Positions 1 to 8,416 of a DNA stretch of 64,000 nucleotides are shown piece by piece. The notes beneath the pieces are model-generated. The model saw nothing but the letters and a program-made list of their open reading frames with translations, had not been told where the DNA came from and did no database searches. Source of the DNA: Aquirufa aurantiipilula. GTDB taxonomy: Bacteria > Bacteroidota > Bacteroidia > Cytophagales > Spirosomataceae. The stretch covers positions 1 to 64,000 of the forward strand of contig NZ_JAANOG010000004.1 in the NCBI RefSeq assembly GCF_019923745.1. Direction: 5' to 3'. Every line of letters starts with the position of its first letter. Positions within the stretch are counted from its first letter, which is position 1. A program made the position numbers and the translations under genes.

Positions 1-115
1 TGACCTGAAGATGAGTATTCCATGAAGGGTCCGTGTAGACGACACGGTCGATAGGCTACAGATGTAAAGGCAGTAATGTCAAAGTCGAGTAGTACTAATT
101 ACCCGAAAGCTTACT
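1..115 (+). rRNA. rrl: 23S ribosomal RNA, 3' end (partial)
   Basis: The window opens inside a large-subunit rRNA gene. The stretch around 80-112 carries the conserved 3'-terminal block of bacterial 23S rRNA (GTCGAGTAGTACTAATTACC and the following CGAAAGCTTAC). The 5' part lies outside the window. The 3' boundary is approximate because it depends on helix 1 pairing with the missing 5' end. No tRNA gene lies between this and the 5S gene. Confidence 0.9.
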
Positions 116-183
116 TTTATAAAAAAAATGCAACGACTGTTTATTTTATCTCACAATATGGAAAAAGGCTAAAACCTTGCAAG

Positions 184-298
184 ATTTATGGAGCCGATAG
201 GACGGGTGTTCACCTCTTCCCATCTCGAACAGAGAAGTTAAGCCCCGCACCGCTGATGATACTGGGATCAAACCCGGGAAAGTAAGTAAGCTCCAAGT
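184..298 (+). rRNA. rrf: 5S ribosomal RNA
   Basis: The conserved 5S core CACCTCTTCCCATCTCGAAC followed by AGAGAAGTTAAGCCC is at about 211-245. GGAGC near the 5' end (190-194) can pair with GCTCC near the 3' end (290-294), forming helix I. It follows the 23S gene by roughly 70 bases and is followed by a strong terminator, so it is the last gene of the rRNA operon. The ends are accurate to a few bases only. Confidence 0.88.
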
Positions 299-311
299 TA
301 TTATTATCAAG

Positions 312-343
312 CCCGCTAGTCTTCTAGTGGGCTTTTTTTATTA
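312..343 (+). terminator. Rho-independent terminator of the rRNA operon
   Basis: GCCCGCTAG (314-322) pairs with CTAGTGGGC (327-335), one G-T wobble, around a TCTT loop, followed by a run of seven T (336-342). It sits directly downstream of the 5S gene. Confidence 0.9.
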
Positions 344-511
344 TTAGGGTTTAGTGATTAGGGAAATGTAGAATGTAGAATGAATCTATTTATAATTCAT
401 CATTAACCATTTACCATTTACATTTCTCCCCTCTTGTCTATATTTTTAAATACCTTACCTTTTAATCAATTCATTTAGAGCCTTATTTTATTTATTTAAT
501 ACATTTACGGT
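344..511. repeat. Intergenic stretch with a degenerate inverted repeat
   Basis: This AT-rich spacer contains GGGAAATGTA (361-370) facing TACATTTCTCCC (419-430), an inverted repeat with one inserted base, and a weaker inner pair TGAAT (381-385) / ATTCA (395-399). It also has short direct iterations (GTAGAAT twice, CCATTTA twice). It resembles a decayed palindromic repeat rather than a gene. I see no convincing promoter consensus in front of the next gene. Confidence 0.4.
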
Positions 512-1957
512 ATGAAGCATTGCTGCCTCTTATTGTTTCTTTTTATTTTCCCTTCTTATATCAGGGCTAATCAATTCGCCTATTATTTAAGTAATGTAGA
601 CCATCAAGCATACCGTATTGATTTATACAAAAAAGAAATCGCTCGATTAGATTCCAATTCAATTTGGGTTTTCTATCACAGCCTTAGCACTGATTCCACC
701 TATCACCCTGATTTTATGAAGACCGCTGAATTTACGGTCTTACAAAAGAAAAACACCAACCGTATTCATATCTTTCAGGAATGTACCAATCAAATTTATG
801 TGGTTGATCTTACGGATTTTCAGTTGAAACGAAAAGACGATACCTATTACCGTGGCGACAATTGTTTGGCATACCGCTTTTTTAGAGGAGATGAGATATT
901 TTCTTTAGGAGGATATGGTTTCTGGAGAACTAACAACCATTTGATTTATTTTGATAAAAAAACCAAAGAATGGGAAGCTACTAATTCAAAGGGTCAATCT
1001 CCCGCTGGTATGTACCACGGGTTCGTCTCTTTTATTCCTGAAAAAGATGTTATCGTATCATTTTCTAATTATTTCACGGATGTAAGTGATGATTATGGAA
1101 AATTGAAACTGGATCAAACAATTTACCAATTTTCATTTTTCACTAAAACCTGGAAAAAATTGGGAGAAATTACTCATCCTATCATTAAGCAAATTTTGGA
1201 AGAATACAGCTATGATGATAGACAACATTTATTCTATACCGGTAAGTATTTTGTATTTGAACCTTCTAGTAACAAAAATGGCATTCATAAATATTATTTT
1301 ATTAACCCCCGTAATTTTGAGGTATTAGAATATAATGATCTCGAGCTTAAGTATGCACGTATTGCCTTGGGAGTTTCTCAACCGCAAAATCCAAGTACCT
1401 TTAGAAATGGGCCTTTATTATTAACGGTTTTGCAAAATCCCAATCCTACTTCTTCTGATACTTTTTTACTTATAAACTTTGATGAATTAGCTTCTCGTGC
1501 CACCTTTATCGGTTACTTGACAGATTTGCCTTGGTATCAAAGCGACTGGTTTTATGGTGTTATTTTACTCCTTTTGGCCTCTATTCTTATTCTATTCATG
1601 AAGAGAATTAAACCAAAGCGCAAGAAAGCTATGGCAAGCGATTCTCCCATTCAAGATGCCAAATTGGACATTGATCTTACCTCTTTACGTTTACTGAAAT
1701 CAATTCTTGAAAATCAAAAAGAAGATGGATTAGCCATTGATGAGGTTAATCGGATTCTGGATATTGAGAATTTGGCATTTGATACGCAACGCTATAGAAG
1801 AAGTGCCATGATTAACCAAGTGAATCAAACACTTACTTTATTAACAGGGGAAAAGAATAGCATCATTCGAGTGAATTCTGAAGAAGATCGAAGACAGAAG
1901 CGTTACAAAATTAATCCTAATTGTCTCGAACTACTTCAAAAGAAACTAGCTAATTAA
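512..1957 (+). CDS. Membrane-anchored kelch-like protein with cytoplasmic C-terminal helical domain
   Basis: The 481-residue protein starts with a signal peptide (about residues 1-19). A long extracytoplasmic region of beta-rich segments follows, with kelch-like phrases such as IFSLGGYGFWRTNNHL and a WKKLGEI strand. One transmembrane helix lies near residues 345-366 (VILLLLASILILF), then a basic stop-transfer KRIKPKRKK. The last ~100 residues form a charged helical domain (LTSLRLLKSILENQ to the end) that looks like a winged-helix or HTH-type output domain. This architecture suggests a one-protein sensor that carries an envelope signal to the cytoplasm, but that is inference. The ligand and target are unknown. 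It stands alone between the rRNA operon and the convergent fur-like gene, overlapping the latter by 4 bp. Confidence 0.75.
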   Translation: MKHCCLLLFLFIFPSYIRANQFAYYLSNVDHQAYRIDLYKKEIARLDSNSIWVFYHSLSTDSTYHPDFMKTAEFTVLQKKNTNRIHIFQECTNQIYVVDLTDFQLKRKDDTYYRGDNCLAYRFFRGDEIFSLGGYGFWRTNNHLIYFDKKTKEWEATNSKGQSPAGMYHGFVSFIPEKDVIVSFSNYFTDVSDDYGKLKLDQTIYQFSFFTKTWKKLGEITHPIIKQILEEYSYDDRQHLFYTGKYFVFEPSSNKNGIHKYYFINPRNFEVLEYNDLELKYARIALGVSQPQNPSTFRNGPLLLTVLQNPNPTSSDTFLLINFDELASRATFIGYLTDLPWYQSDWFYGVILLLLASILILFMKRIKPKRKKAMASDSPIQDAKLDIDLTSLRLLKSILENQKEDGLAIDEVNRILDIENLAFDTQRYRRSAMINQVNQTLTLLTGEKNSIIRVNSEEDRRQKRYKINPNCLELLQKKLAN

Positions 1958-2379
1958 GCTTGATTGCACAAATTGCAAATTCCCTGTATCAGTAGATTAC
2001 TTTCTTTTTTTGTAAAATTGGCTGGTAAACTAATGCTAGGTATATGTACCAATTCCAAACATGTAGTTTGCCCACATTGGTCGCATTTGAAATGCACATG
2101 ATCATGTTGATGAGCATGTCCTCCCTGATGACATAACTCTTTACACAGCGCATATTTGATACCTCCAATATCATCTAATACTTTATGGATTAGTCCTTGA
2201 CTTAGGAACGTTTTAAGTGTACGATACACCGTAACACGATCAAATTGACTACTTAATTCCTGTTCAATATCTCCCTGACTTAAAGCATAATCATGTGACT
2301 GCAATAAACCAAGTACCTCCATTCGACAAGGAGTAGGTCGAAGGTCAAAGTCAGATAGACTAAGTGCTTTTTGCTCCAT
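1954..2379 (-). CDS. Fur family metal-responsive transcriptional regulator
   Basis: This is a protein of about 141 residues with a Fur-type winged-helix N-terminus (RPTPCRMEVLGLL, then FDRVTVYRTLKTF as recognition region). A metal-binding C-terminus follows, with the His-rich stretch HAHQHDHVHFKCDQCG and a second CNLC pair near the end. The two CxxC pairs are the structural zinc site of this family. It could sense zinc, iron or peroxide; the sequence does not decide. I chose the internal ATG at 2379 because the longer form starting at 2430 would overlap the upstream ABC transporter, and homology begins only after this Met. It is the last gene of the leftward valS-gldB-ABC block, 4 bp after the transporter, so co-transcription is likely. 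Confidence 0.85.
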   Translation of the reverse strand: MEQKALSLSDFDLRPTPCRMEVLGLLQSHDYALSQGDIEQELSSQFDRVTVYRTLKTFLSQGLIHKVLDDIGGIKYALCKELCHQGGHAHQHDHVHFKCDQCGQTTCLELVHIPSISLPANFTKKESNLLIQGICNLCNQA

Positions 2380-2383
2380 CGTA

Positions 2384-4183
2384 TTAGATATGATCAGACT
2401 GCAATTTGACCATTTTTTGATAAATTCCATCGTTCAAGTTCATCAATTCCTCATGATTACCTGTTTCAACGATCTGACCTTCTTGCATCACTATGATTTT
2501 ATCAGCAGAACGAATGGTCGATAAGCGATGTGCAATGATCAAACTGGTACGATTCTTCATTAACTCTTCCAAAGCGGATTGAACCCACTTTTCCGACTCT
2601 GAATCTAAAGCACTCGTTGCTTCATCCAACAATAAGAACTTAGGGTTTTTTAAAATGGCTCGAGCGATTGCAATACGCTGCCTTTGCCCACCAGATAATT
2701 TAACTCCTCGTTCTCCAACCATCGTATCCCATTTTTCTGGAAAGGATTCAATGAATTGTTTAGCAAAGGCTAATTCTGCAGCTTTCTCAATTTCTTCCAT
2801 AGATGCTCCTGGCTTACCATAAGCAATGTTTTCACGGATACTTCCTCCAAATAATAAAACTTCTTGTGGTACCAATGCCACTAATTTTCTCCAATCACTC
2901 ACGTCAAATGATTGTATCTCTTGATTACTCAAGGCAATTGTACCAGAATTTGGTTCATAAAAACGCATGAACAACTGAGCCAAAGTGGATTTACCAGTTC
3001 CTGAACTACCTACAATGGCCACTTTTTCTCCTGGTTCAATGGAGAAAGTAATTCCTTTTAAAATAGGGACATTGGGTCTGCCAGGGTAGGTAAAATGTAA
3101 ATCTTTTACGTCAATCTTGCCAAAAGGAATTTCTAGGTCAGATTCCTTTTCCATGTTTATTTCCGATGGATCATCTAAGATTTCTAAAATTCGTTCTGAT
3201 GCCCCAATGGTTTTTTGTAACTGAGCATAAATGTCACCCAGTCCACCCACAGAACCTCCAATGAATGCCGTATAAAATATAAAAGTTAATAATTCCGCTA
3301 AAATTAAATCTCCAGATGAAACCAATTGCGCGCCATACCATACTACGCCAACGATACCACCAAATAGGGCAAAAATGATAAAGCTAACAAAGCCTCCCCG
3401 GAAGGTTGCAGCCTTTAAAGCCTGCTCAACTACTAAATTTAATGATTGGGTATACCGATTAACCTCCCATTTTTCATTGGTAAAGGACTTAACTGCTTGA
3501 ATGGATTGAAAAGTCTCCTCCACAATGATGTTGGTAGAGGCTAATTCATCCTGAGATTTTTTGGAAACTTTGCGGATAAATCGACCAAAAACTAAAGCCG
3601 CAATCACCAATACGGGAAATGTTGCCAACATGAATAAGGTAAGCTTCCAAGAGATATAGGTTATCAAGGCTATCCCTCCAACAAGTGTAAAGATTTGTCT
3701 GAAAAATTCTGCCAATGTAATGGAAAGTACATCTTGTAATTGAGTAATATCAGAGGTTATTCTACTCATCATTTCACCCACCCGGCGTTTTTCAAATTGA
3801 AAGATAGGGAGCGTAATGATTTTGGAATACAGATGTTGACGAACATCACGCATCGCTTTTTCCGACACTTGAGCAAAGGTGTAAATCCTAAAAAAAGATA
3901 AAACTGCTTGTACAACTAGTATGGAAAAAAAGAAGATGGTTACCTGATTGATGGAAAACTGCGATTTGCCTTCCATTACCTTGGTCATTTCTCCAATCAA
4001 TAACGGGAAACTCAAGGTGGTTAAATTGGAGAAAAATAAAAAGAACATTCCTGCTACGAAAGTCCATTTATACGGTAAAATAAATTTGTATATACGTAAT
4101 GCTTTGCGAATTCCTTCTTTATTGACTTTTTTGGCATCTTTAGGATCAGCTCCTTCTCCAAATTTCTCGTGTCTCTTAGCCAT
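2384..4183 (-). CDS. ABC exporter, fused permease and ATPase (MsbA/multidrug type)
   Basis: The 599-residue half-transporter is expected to act as a dimer in the inner membrane. The N-terminal ~330 residues hold six membrane helices. The C-terminal nucleotide-binding domain has Walker A GSSGTGKST, signature LSGGQRQRIAIARA, Walker B FLLLDEATSALD and the H-loop IIAHRLST. The family exports lipids, lipid A precursors or drugs; the substrate cannot be read from sequence. The start at ATG 4183 is preferred over 4240, which would overlap the upstream gldB by 53 bp. It follows gldB by 4 bp and precedes the Fur family gene by 4 bp. That suggests an envelope or metal-related operon, but MsbA-like function is equally possible. 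Confidence 0.9.
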   Translation of the reverse strand: MAKRHEKFGEGADPKDAKKVNKEGIRKALRIYKFILPYKWTFVAGMFFLFFSNLTTLSFPLLIGEMTKVMEGKSQFSINQVTIFFFSILVVQAVLSFFRIYTFAQVSEKAMRDVRQHLYSKIITLPIFQFEKRRVGEMMSRITSDITQLQDVLSITLAEFFRQIFTLVGGIALITYISWKLTLFMLATFPVLVIAALVFGRFIRKVSKKSQDELASTNIIVEETFQSIQAVKSFTNEKWEVNRYTQSLNLVVEQALKAATFRGGFVSFIIFALFGGIVGVVWYGAQLVSSGDLILAELLTFIFYTAFIGGSVGGLGDIYAQLQKTIGASERILEILDDPSEINMEKESDLEIPFGKIDVKDLHFTYPGRPNVPILKGITFSIEPGEKVAIVGSSGTGKSTLAQLFMRFYEPNSGTIALSNQEIQSFDVSDWRKLVALVPQEVLLFGGSIRENIAYGKPGASMEEIEKAAELAFAKQFIESFPEKWDTMVGERGVKLSGGQRQRIAIARAILKNPKFLLLDEATSALDSESEKWVQSALEELMKNRTSLIIAHRLSTIRSADKIIVMQEGQIVETGNHEELMNLNDGIYQKMVKLQSDHI

Positions 4184-4187
4184 ATGT

Positions 4188-5225
4188 TTATTCTTTCGCT
4201 TTACCTCTATATCCTGAGGCCTGGAATAGTTGATTGGCATCTGGTTTTGCCATTACTTCTGCCAAATTTTCTTTTGGATGATTACTTTGATAAGCATCAA
4301 TGATTTTCCAACCTAACCATCGACCAATAGAGCCTGGACATGCTGGACCTATTTCAATGGTTTTAGGTCTTTCTCCTAGGTATTTAGCTTTGGTGAATTC
4401 ATCCTGTTTGTACAACAAGGATTGATCAATAAAATGTTCCCAAATTTCTTGTTGGAACATTTCTGATTCAGCTAATTCCGTTTGTGTATACCCAAATAAC
4501 AAGCTATCCGCTAAGGCTGGAGCCATATTTTTGGCAAATGCATAGCTTTTCCCATACCAAATCATATCACTGAGCATGGTGGCATTTTCTGCCTCGTGTT
4601 GATTGAAATATCCTGCATACAATAGTAAAATTTGACCCACTAGTGCTCTAGGCTCTAAGCGCCTTAATTGGTAGTCATATACATTCTGTGGGAGATACAA
4701 CCCATTTTTTCCCATGAAATAATCTAAACCAATGACAATTAGACTATCACTAACTACTAAATGTTGCGTTTTGAAATTTCCTACAGCACCAAATCCAGTA
4801 AATACAGTTCTGATTTTTGGGATTTTAGCTTGTGGAAACTCATTCTTTATTTCTTGAAATGCAGCTTGCAATTCTTTTTCCAATACTTTGCCTCCAAAAT
4901 AGGCTGCCTCTTGGCTCTGTTCATAAAACTTCCGAAGGGCAGGGTTTTGGAAAAGAGCAAAGAAATTTTTTGCTAATTCTGAAGATCGATTTGTTCCAAC
5001 AGAAAAATAAGCCTGTAAAACCTCAGGATGCTTACGAAGGATGCTGTCAATTTGCTGGACATTTTGACTATTTGCAATCGATTGATCTAAACGCTGAATA
5101 TCCAACTGAATGGCAGGGGCCTTGATTTTAATTTCCTTATTTTCATCCTTGCTTCCACAAGAGCCCATGAAAAAAGAGGAAATCAATAGCAATAAGAATC
5201 CCAAACAACGTTTATGGTTTTTCAT
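4188..5225 (-). CDS. gldB: Gliding motility lipoprotein GldB
   Basis: This is a 345-residue lipoprotein with signal peptide and lipobox FFMGSC (Cys23). The body matches my recollection of the GldB family: the N-terminal IQLDIQRLDQ segment, the central LVVSDSLIVIGLDYFMGKNG block, a QLRRLEPRALVGQILL helix and the C-terminal CPGSIGRWLGWKII signature. GldB is required for gliding in Bacteroidota and is tied to the type IX secretion/gliding machinery at the cell envelope; its biochemical role is not established. The start codon directly abuts the valS stop, so the two genes are very probably co-transcribed. Its presence, with the T9SS-type cargo encoded at 38788-39597, implies a functional gliding/T9SS system elsewhere in the genome. 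Confidence 0.85.
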   Translation of the reverse strand: MKNHKRCLGFLLLLISSFFMGSCGSKDENKEIKIKAPAIQLDIQRLDQSIANSQNVQQIDSILRKHPEVLQAYFSVGTNRSSELAKNFFALFQNPALRKFYEQSQEAAYFGGKVLEKELQAAFQEIKNEFPQAKIPKIRTVFTGFGAVGNFKTQHLVVSDSLIVIGLDYFMGKNGLYLPQNVYDYQLRRLEPRALVGQILLLYAGYFNQHEAENATMLSDMIWYGKSYAFAKNMAPALADSLLFGYTQTELAESEMFQQEIWEHFIDQSLLYKQDEFTKAKYLGERPKTIEIGPACPGSIGRWLGWKIIDAYQSNHPKENLAEVMAKPDANQLFQASGYRGKAKE

Positions 5226-7850
5226 CTAGCTTAAACGGGCTAATAACTCTTTCAAGGATTTGATTTTATTTTCAGCATCCGAAAGTTTTTGTCTTTCTCT
5301 TTCAACCAAATCCGCTTTCGCATTCTGAACGAATTTTTCATTAGCTAATTTTGCTTCTACCGATTTTTTAAATCCTTCTAAATAAACTAACTCCTTTTCA
5401 GATTCTTCTTTTAATACTGCAGGATCCTCGTCGTTGGCTAATGGAACAAAGAACTGATCCGATTTTACTACAAAAGTTTGAGCCTCTGAAATAGATTCTT
5501 GAATGAATACGACCGAATCTAAATTCGCCAATTTAACCAGTATAGCTTCAAGTGAAGCATAGGCTTGTGGCTGTTCCGACTTAATGCATAAACTCAAAGC
5601 CACTTTAGGTGAAATTTGTTTGGAATTTCTGATTTCACGGATTTTAGTCACAATCTCAAACAAAGCATCAAACTGAGCAATGATGGGAGCTTGGACAGGT
5701 TTCGCTTTCGGGAATTCAGATTTACAAATACTGATTCCACCTTTTCTTTCTTCCATATTTTGCCAAATTTCTTCTGTAATAAATGGCATATATGGATGTA
5801 ATAAACGCATCAATTGATCAAACAAACCTAAGGCCGTAGCTAAGGTTTCTGATGCAATAGGACTTTGGTATGGAGGTTTGATAATCTCCAAATATTTGGC
5901 ACAGTAATCATCCCATACCAAATTATAAATGCTTAATAGGGCATCCGAAATACGGAATTTTTGAAAATGATCTTGTACATCTAGTATCGTTTGAGATATT
6001 TTAGACTCAAACCATTCTGTAGCCAACACATGTTCTGGCAAGGATGGCCCATCCTGAATTTCTAATCCTTTTAAAAAACGGAAGGCATTCCAAATTTTAT
6101 TAGAGAAATTTCTCCCTTGTTCGCACAATTTATCATCAAATAATAAATCGTTTCCTGCTGGCGCAGAGAACAATAAACCCGAACGTACTCCATCTGCTCC
6201 AAATTTCTCAATCAATTCCAATGGGTCCGGTGAGTTGCCCAAAGACTTAGACATTTTACGGCCCTGTTTATCGCGTACTATACCCGTTAAATACACATTT
6301 CTGAAAGGTAATTCACCTCTCCACTCATATCCTGCCATGATCATACGAGCTACCCAAAAGAATAAGATATCGGGACCTGTAACTAAATCATTGGTAGGGT
6401 AGTAGTAGTTGATTTCTTCATTATCTGGATTTTCGATACCATCAAAAACAGAAATTGGCCATAACCAAGAAGAGAACCATGTGTCCAATACATCCGGATC
6501 CTGGGTTAAATCATCTTCTACCAAAGCAAATAGCTGGTATTTATCTCGAGCTATGCGTAAGGCTTCTTTCTTATCTTTCGCCACAATCAGCGTTCCATCT
6601 TGCAAGTAAAAAGCGGGGATTTGTTGGCCCCACCACAATTGACGTGAAATACACCAATCGTGCACATTTTCCATCCAAGAACGGTAGGTATTTTTAAATT
6701 TGGCTGGATGCAATTGGATGTTGTCATTCATGACATTTTCCAAGGCAGGTTTCGCCATATCCTCCATTTTCAAAAACCATTGCAAGGAAAGCTTCGGCTC
6801 AATAACCGCTCCAGTACGTTCAGATGTACCAATAGTGGACTTGTATTCTTCAGTTTGAATTAAATAACCTTCTTCCGTTAATTGTTTAACAATGCGTTTT
6901 CTGGCTTCAAAGCGATCCACGCCGACAAATAAAACGGCCTTTTCATTTAATGCACCGTTGTCGTCAATGATATCAATAACAGGTAATTTATGCTTAATGC
7001 CTAGTTCATAGTCATTTAGATCATGTGCCGGTGTTACTTTAAGGCAGCCAGTACCAAAGTCTGTACTTACATACTCATCAGGTATGATGCTGATTTCACG
7101 ATTGATTAAAGGAATAAAAACTTTTTTACCATGCAGGGAAAGGTAGCGCTCATCTGTTGGATTGACACAAATGGCGGCATCAGCCATGATGGTTTCTGGT
7201 CGAGTAGTCGCTATGGTAACATGTCCTGAACCATCTACCAATGGATATTGGATATGATATAATTTGGCTTGAACGTCTTTGTAGATAACTTCTTCATCAG
7301 ACAAAGCTGTTTTACCTTGAGGGTCCCAATTGACCATTCGCACACCCCTGTAAATCAAGCCTTTGTTGTATAAACGAACAAAAGTATCGATAACAGCCTT
7401 ATATAATTTGGGCTCCATGGTGAAACGAGTACGGTCCCAATCACAAGAAGCACCTAGTTTTTTTAATTGATCAAGAATAATTCCGCCATACTTATCTTTC
7501 CACTCAAAGGCATATGTTAGAAATTCTTCTCGACTAATATCTTTTTTCTCTATGCCTTTTTCTTTCAACATCGCTACCACTTTGGCTTCGGTGGCGATGG
7601 AGGCATGGTCTGTTCCTGGTACCCAACAAGCCTCTTTTCCTTCCATACGTGCTTTACGAATTAGCACGTCTTGGATGGTATTGTTTAACATATGCCCCAT
7701 GTGCAAAACTCCCGTAACATTGGGTGGAGGGATGACAATGGTATAGGCTTCTTTATTCGGATCGGGTTTAGAAGCGAATAGCTTATTTTCCAACCAGAAG
7801 GCATACCATTTTTGCTCTATTTCTTGGGGGGCGTAATTTTTGTCAATCAT
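5226..7850 (-). CDS. valS: Valyl-tRNA synthetase
   Basis: This 874-residue class Ia aminoacyl-tRNA synthetase charges tRNA-Val. The HIGH motif appears as GVLHMGH (about residue 50) after PPPNVT, and KMSKS as GRKMSKSLGNS (about residue 530). A large editing insertion lies between them (ATTRPETIMAD), with an anticodon-binding domain and a C-terminal coiled coil (EKELVYLEGFKKS to the end) after them. These features are standard for ValRS, and the length matches the family. It heads the leftward block valS-gldB-ABC-fur with no gap to gldB. I see no T-box; a short hairpin in the leader (ACCGTT 7865-7870 with AACGGT 7878-7883) has no recognised role. Confidence 0.98.
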   Translation of the reverse strand: MIDKNYAPQEIEQKWYAFWLENKLFASKPDPNKEAYTIVIPPPNVTGVLHMGHMLNNTIQDVLIRKARMEGKEACWVPGTDHASIATEAKVVAMLKEKGIEKKDISREEFLTYAFEWKDKYGGIILDQLKKLGASCDWDRTRFTMEPKLYKAVIDTFVRLYNKGLIYRGVRMVNWDPQGKTALSDEEVIYKDVQAKLYHIQYPLVDGSGHVTIATTRPETIMADAAICVNPTDERYLSLHGKKVFIPLINREISIIPDEYVSTDFGTGCLKVTPAHDLNDYELGIKHKLPVIDIIDDNGALNEKAVLFVGVDRFEARKRIVKQLTEEGYLIQTEEYKSTIGTSERTGAVIEPKLSLQWFLKMEDMAKPALENVMNDNIQLHPAKFKNTYRSWMENVHDWCISRQLWWGQQIPAFYLQDGTLIVAKDKKEALRIARDKYQLFALVEDDLTQDPDVLDTWFSSWLWPISVFDGIENPDNEEINYYYPTNDLVTGPDILFFWVARMIMAGYEWRGELPFRNVYLTGIVRDKQGRKMSKSLGNSPDPLELIEKFGADGVRSGLLFSAPAGNDLLFDDKLCEQGRNFSNKIWNAFRFLKGLEIQDGPSLPEHVLATEWFESKISQTILDVQDHFQKFRISDALLSIYNLVWDDYCAKYLEIIKPPYQSPIASETLATALGLFDQLMRLLHPYMPFITEEIWQNMEERKGGISICKSEFPKAKPVQAPIIAQFDALFEIVTKIREIRNSKQISPKVALSLCIKSEQPQAYASLEAILVKLANLDSVVFIQESISEAQTFVVKSDQFFVPLANDEDPAVLKEESEKELVYLEGFKKSVEAKLANEKFVQNAKADLVERERQKLSDAENKIKSLKELLARLS

Positions 7851-7897
7851 AAACGAAGGGTCTGACCGTTTTCCTCGAACGGTTTCATTATAGCCTA

Positions 7898-7905
7898 CAA
7901 AGATA
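7898..7905 (-). promoter_or_regulatory. Candidate -7 promoter element for valS
   Basis: Read on the minus strand this is TATCTTTG, a full match to the Bacteroidota -7 consensus TAnnTTTG. It would start transcription near 7891, about 40 bases before the valS ATG. I see no good -33 TTTG at the usual spacing, so this is tentative. Confidence 0.45.
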
Positions 7906-7982
7906 ATTGATTTAGCTCAAAGAGGAAGGTGGAATATTAAAACAATTCGATGTAATTTCGGTTGAAATTGAAAACGGAAATC

Positions 7983-8414
7983 ATGGAAATACTATTGTGG
8001 CTAGGAACTTTTTTATTCATGGAGGGAATGGCCTGGTTTACCCACAAATACATCATGCACGGTATCATGTGGAATTGGCATGAGTCGCACCATGTCCATC
8101 ATAAAAATGTGTTGGAAAAAAATGATTTGTTTTCGGTGGTATTTGGCGTCATGTCAACCTTAACCATTATCATAGGTGCTGAAATGGAAGCTTATAGACC
8201 CTTATTGTGGATTGGCTTAGGGATAGCAACCTATGGGTTATGCTATTTCATCTTTCATGATATCATCGTACACAGAAGAATCAAAATCAAGTTTAAGACA
8301 AAAAATACCTATTTAAAACGCTTGATTAAAGCACATTATGTACACCATGAAGTGCATGAAAAAGAGGGCGCAGAAGCTTTCGGTTTCTTGTACGCCCCCA
8401 AAAAATACGAATAG
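7983..8414 (+). CDS. crtZ: Beta-carotene hydroxylase, CrtZ type (fatty acid hydroxylase superfamily)
   Basis: This is a 143-residue integral membrane di-iron hydroxylase. The histidine clusters that bind the two irons are all present: HKYIMH, HESHHVHH, HDIIVHRR and HYVHHEVH. Three to four membrane helices lie between them. CrtZ adds hydroxyl groups to beta-ionone rings, giving zeaxanthin from beta-carotene. The ATG at 7983 is used because the upstream extension begins at a TTG and adds nothing recognisable. A one-mismatch -7 element (TAATTTCG, 7953-7960) lies upstream. The gene is single, divergent from valS and convergent with cysN. No other carotenoid gene is in the window, so the rest of the pathway is elsewhere. 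Confidence 0.85.
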   Translation: MEILLWLGTFLFMEGMAWFTHKYIMHGIMWNWHESHHVHHKNVLEKNDLFSVVFGVMSTLTIIIGAEMEAYRPLLWIGLGIATYGLCYFIFHDIIVHRRIKIKFKTKNTYLKRLIKAHYVHHEVHEKEGAEAFGFLYAPKKYE

Positions 8415-8416
8415 GT

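Noticed and set aside
76-285. Open frame of 69 codons over the 23S/5S region
   Set aside because: It runs through conserved rRNA sequence and has no protein features.
7851-7897. T-box leader for valS
   Set aside because: The leader is ~40 bases, lacks the T-box sequence, and the phylum does not normally use T-boxes.
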